Source of the DNA: Anaerolineae bacterium
Lineage (GTDB): Bacteria > Chloroflexota > Anaerolineae > Aggregatilineales > Phototrophicaceae
Length of the DNA stretch: 58,392 nt
Assembly: GCA_025454495.1 (NCBI GenBank)
Contig: JALOOI010000002.1
Location: 1 to 58,392, forward strand
Reading direction: 5' to 3'
Positions 58,099 to 58,392 of the stretch are shown in pieces. Below the pieces are notes generated by a model. The model searched no databases, was not told the origin of the DNA, and saw nothing but the letters and a program-made list of their open reading frames with translations. The position numbers were made by a program, and so were the translations under genes. Each line of letters opens with the position of its first letter. The first letter of the stretch is position 1.

Positions 58099-58392
58099 GT
58101 GGATCTGAAAACACTGGAAGCCGCCATGCACGCTTTCGTCGCCAGCAAAGGCTGGTACGCGGCGGAATCGCTGCGCCCGCAAACCCCGAAAAACCTGGCC
58201 ATTTCGCTGGCGCTGGAAGCGGCCGAAGTGCTGGAGCATTTCCAGTGGGGCGAGGCCAGCCGCCACCCGGACGAGCTGGCGGGCGAACTGGCGGATGTGC
58301 TGCTGTATCTGCTGCAACTGGCCAGCATCAGCCAGGTGGACCTGGGGCAGGCGGTGCTGGATAAGCTGGCCCACAACCAGGAGCGCACCTGG
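58099..58392 (+). CDS. MazG-like nucleotide pyrophosphohydrolase, cut by window edge
   Basis: 98 codons open to the last base, starting with GTG 58099 (GGGGGA about six bases upstream). The all-alpha NTP-PPase signature is clear: LALEAAEVLEHFQW supplies ExxE (E40, E43) and GELADVLLYLLQLAS supplies ExxD (E63, D66), with KNLAISLALE before and LDKLAHNQERT after. This is the short dCTPase/RS21-C6-like form that hydrolyses non-canonical or excess dNTPs. The stop lies beyond the window; typical members are about 110-120 residues. Confidence 0.88.
   Translation, partial: MDLKTLEAAMHAFVASKGWYAAESLRPQTPKNLAISLALEAAEVLEHFQWGEASRHPDELAGELADVLLYLLQLASISQVDLGQAVLDKLAHNQERTW

Overview
The window is a densely coded, high-GC bacterial chromosome segment with no gap above about 300 bases, no rRNA, tRNA or CRISPR array, and no phage or transposon genes. 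The gene mix suggests Chloroflexota, probably an Anaerolineae-like lineage: secreted SH3b proteins, a Thr/Pro-linker SGNH lipoprotein, multi-GAF histidine kinases, a dispersed methylmalonyl-CoA module and hrcA-grpE-dnaK-dnaJ-prmA order. That assignment is an inference from gene content; no rRNA is present to confirm it.

Layout. 1-4291: sugar-acid catabolism, with a uronate isomerase running off the left edge, a CIA30-domain protein, and an overlapping pair of FGGY kinase and LarA-type nickel-pincer racemase/epimerase. 4423-5711: a MerR regulator and small membrane protein behind a promoter with a 19-bp spacer. 5928-11000: dnaE, interrupted by a 415-residue LAGLIDADG intein. 11222-13665: phosphofructokinase, YbaK-like deacylase, aldose epimerase. 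13779-17789: an SGNH lipoprotein and two paralogous secreted proteins with SH3b and FecR-like domains. 17912-21321: methylmalonyl-CoA epimerase, a DinB/ClbS-like protein, acyl-CoA dehydrogenase and an MDR reductase. 21360-24505: hypBCDE. 24680-31423: Rieske oxygenase, mutM, a membrane-anchored protein of unknown function, Uma2 nuclease, MBL hydrolase, adenosine deaminase, two tiny membrane proteins and a winged-helix protein. 31541-37726: secA, a secreted alpha/beta hydrolase, an aldo/keto reductase and a VTT membrane protein. 37761-40282: PRPP synthetase, MeaB GTPase and the B12-binding subunit of methylmalonyl-CoA mutase, all overlapping. 40510-44685: a 1391-residue sensor kinase. 44724-51873: the heat-shock cluster hrcA, grpE, dnaK, dnaJ, prmA, a Mut7-C protein and thioredoxin. 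51937-58392: a methyltransferase, a PstS-like protein, a MurE-type ligase, two polysaccharide genes and the start of a MazG-like pyrophosphohydrolase.

How it fits together. Mce, MeaB and the B12 subunit supply parts of propionate/methylmalonyl-CoA metabolism, and the acyl-CoA dehydrogenase fits fatty or branched-chain acid oxidation. UxaC, the LarA homologue and the FGGY kinase look like steps in sugar-acid use. HypBCDE implies a [NiFe] hydrogenase elsewhere. Many promoters share an extended -10 element (TGnTAnnAT) with a poor -35.

The strongest points for follow-up are the dnaE intein, the LarA-kinase operon, the secreted SH3b/FecR paralogue pair, the MerR-type promoter with its flanking inverted repeat, and the PDZ-like/multi-TM/multi-GAF kinase. 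I did not find a clear, wholly new multi-gene defence or mobile system.
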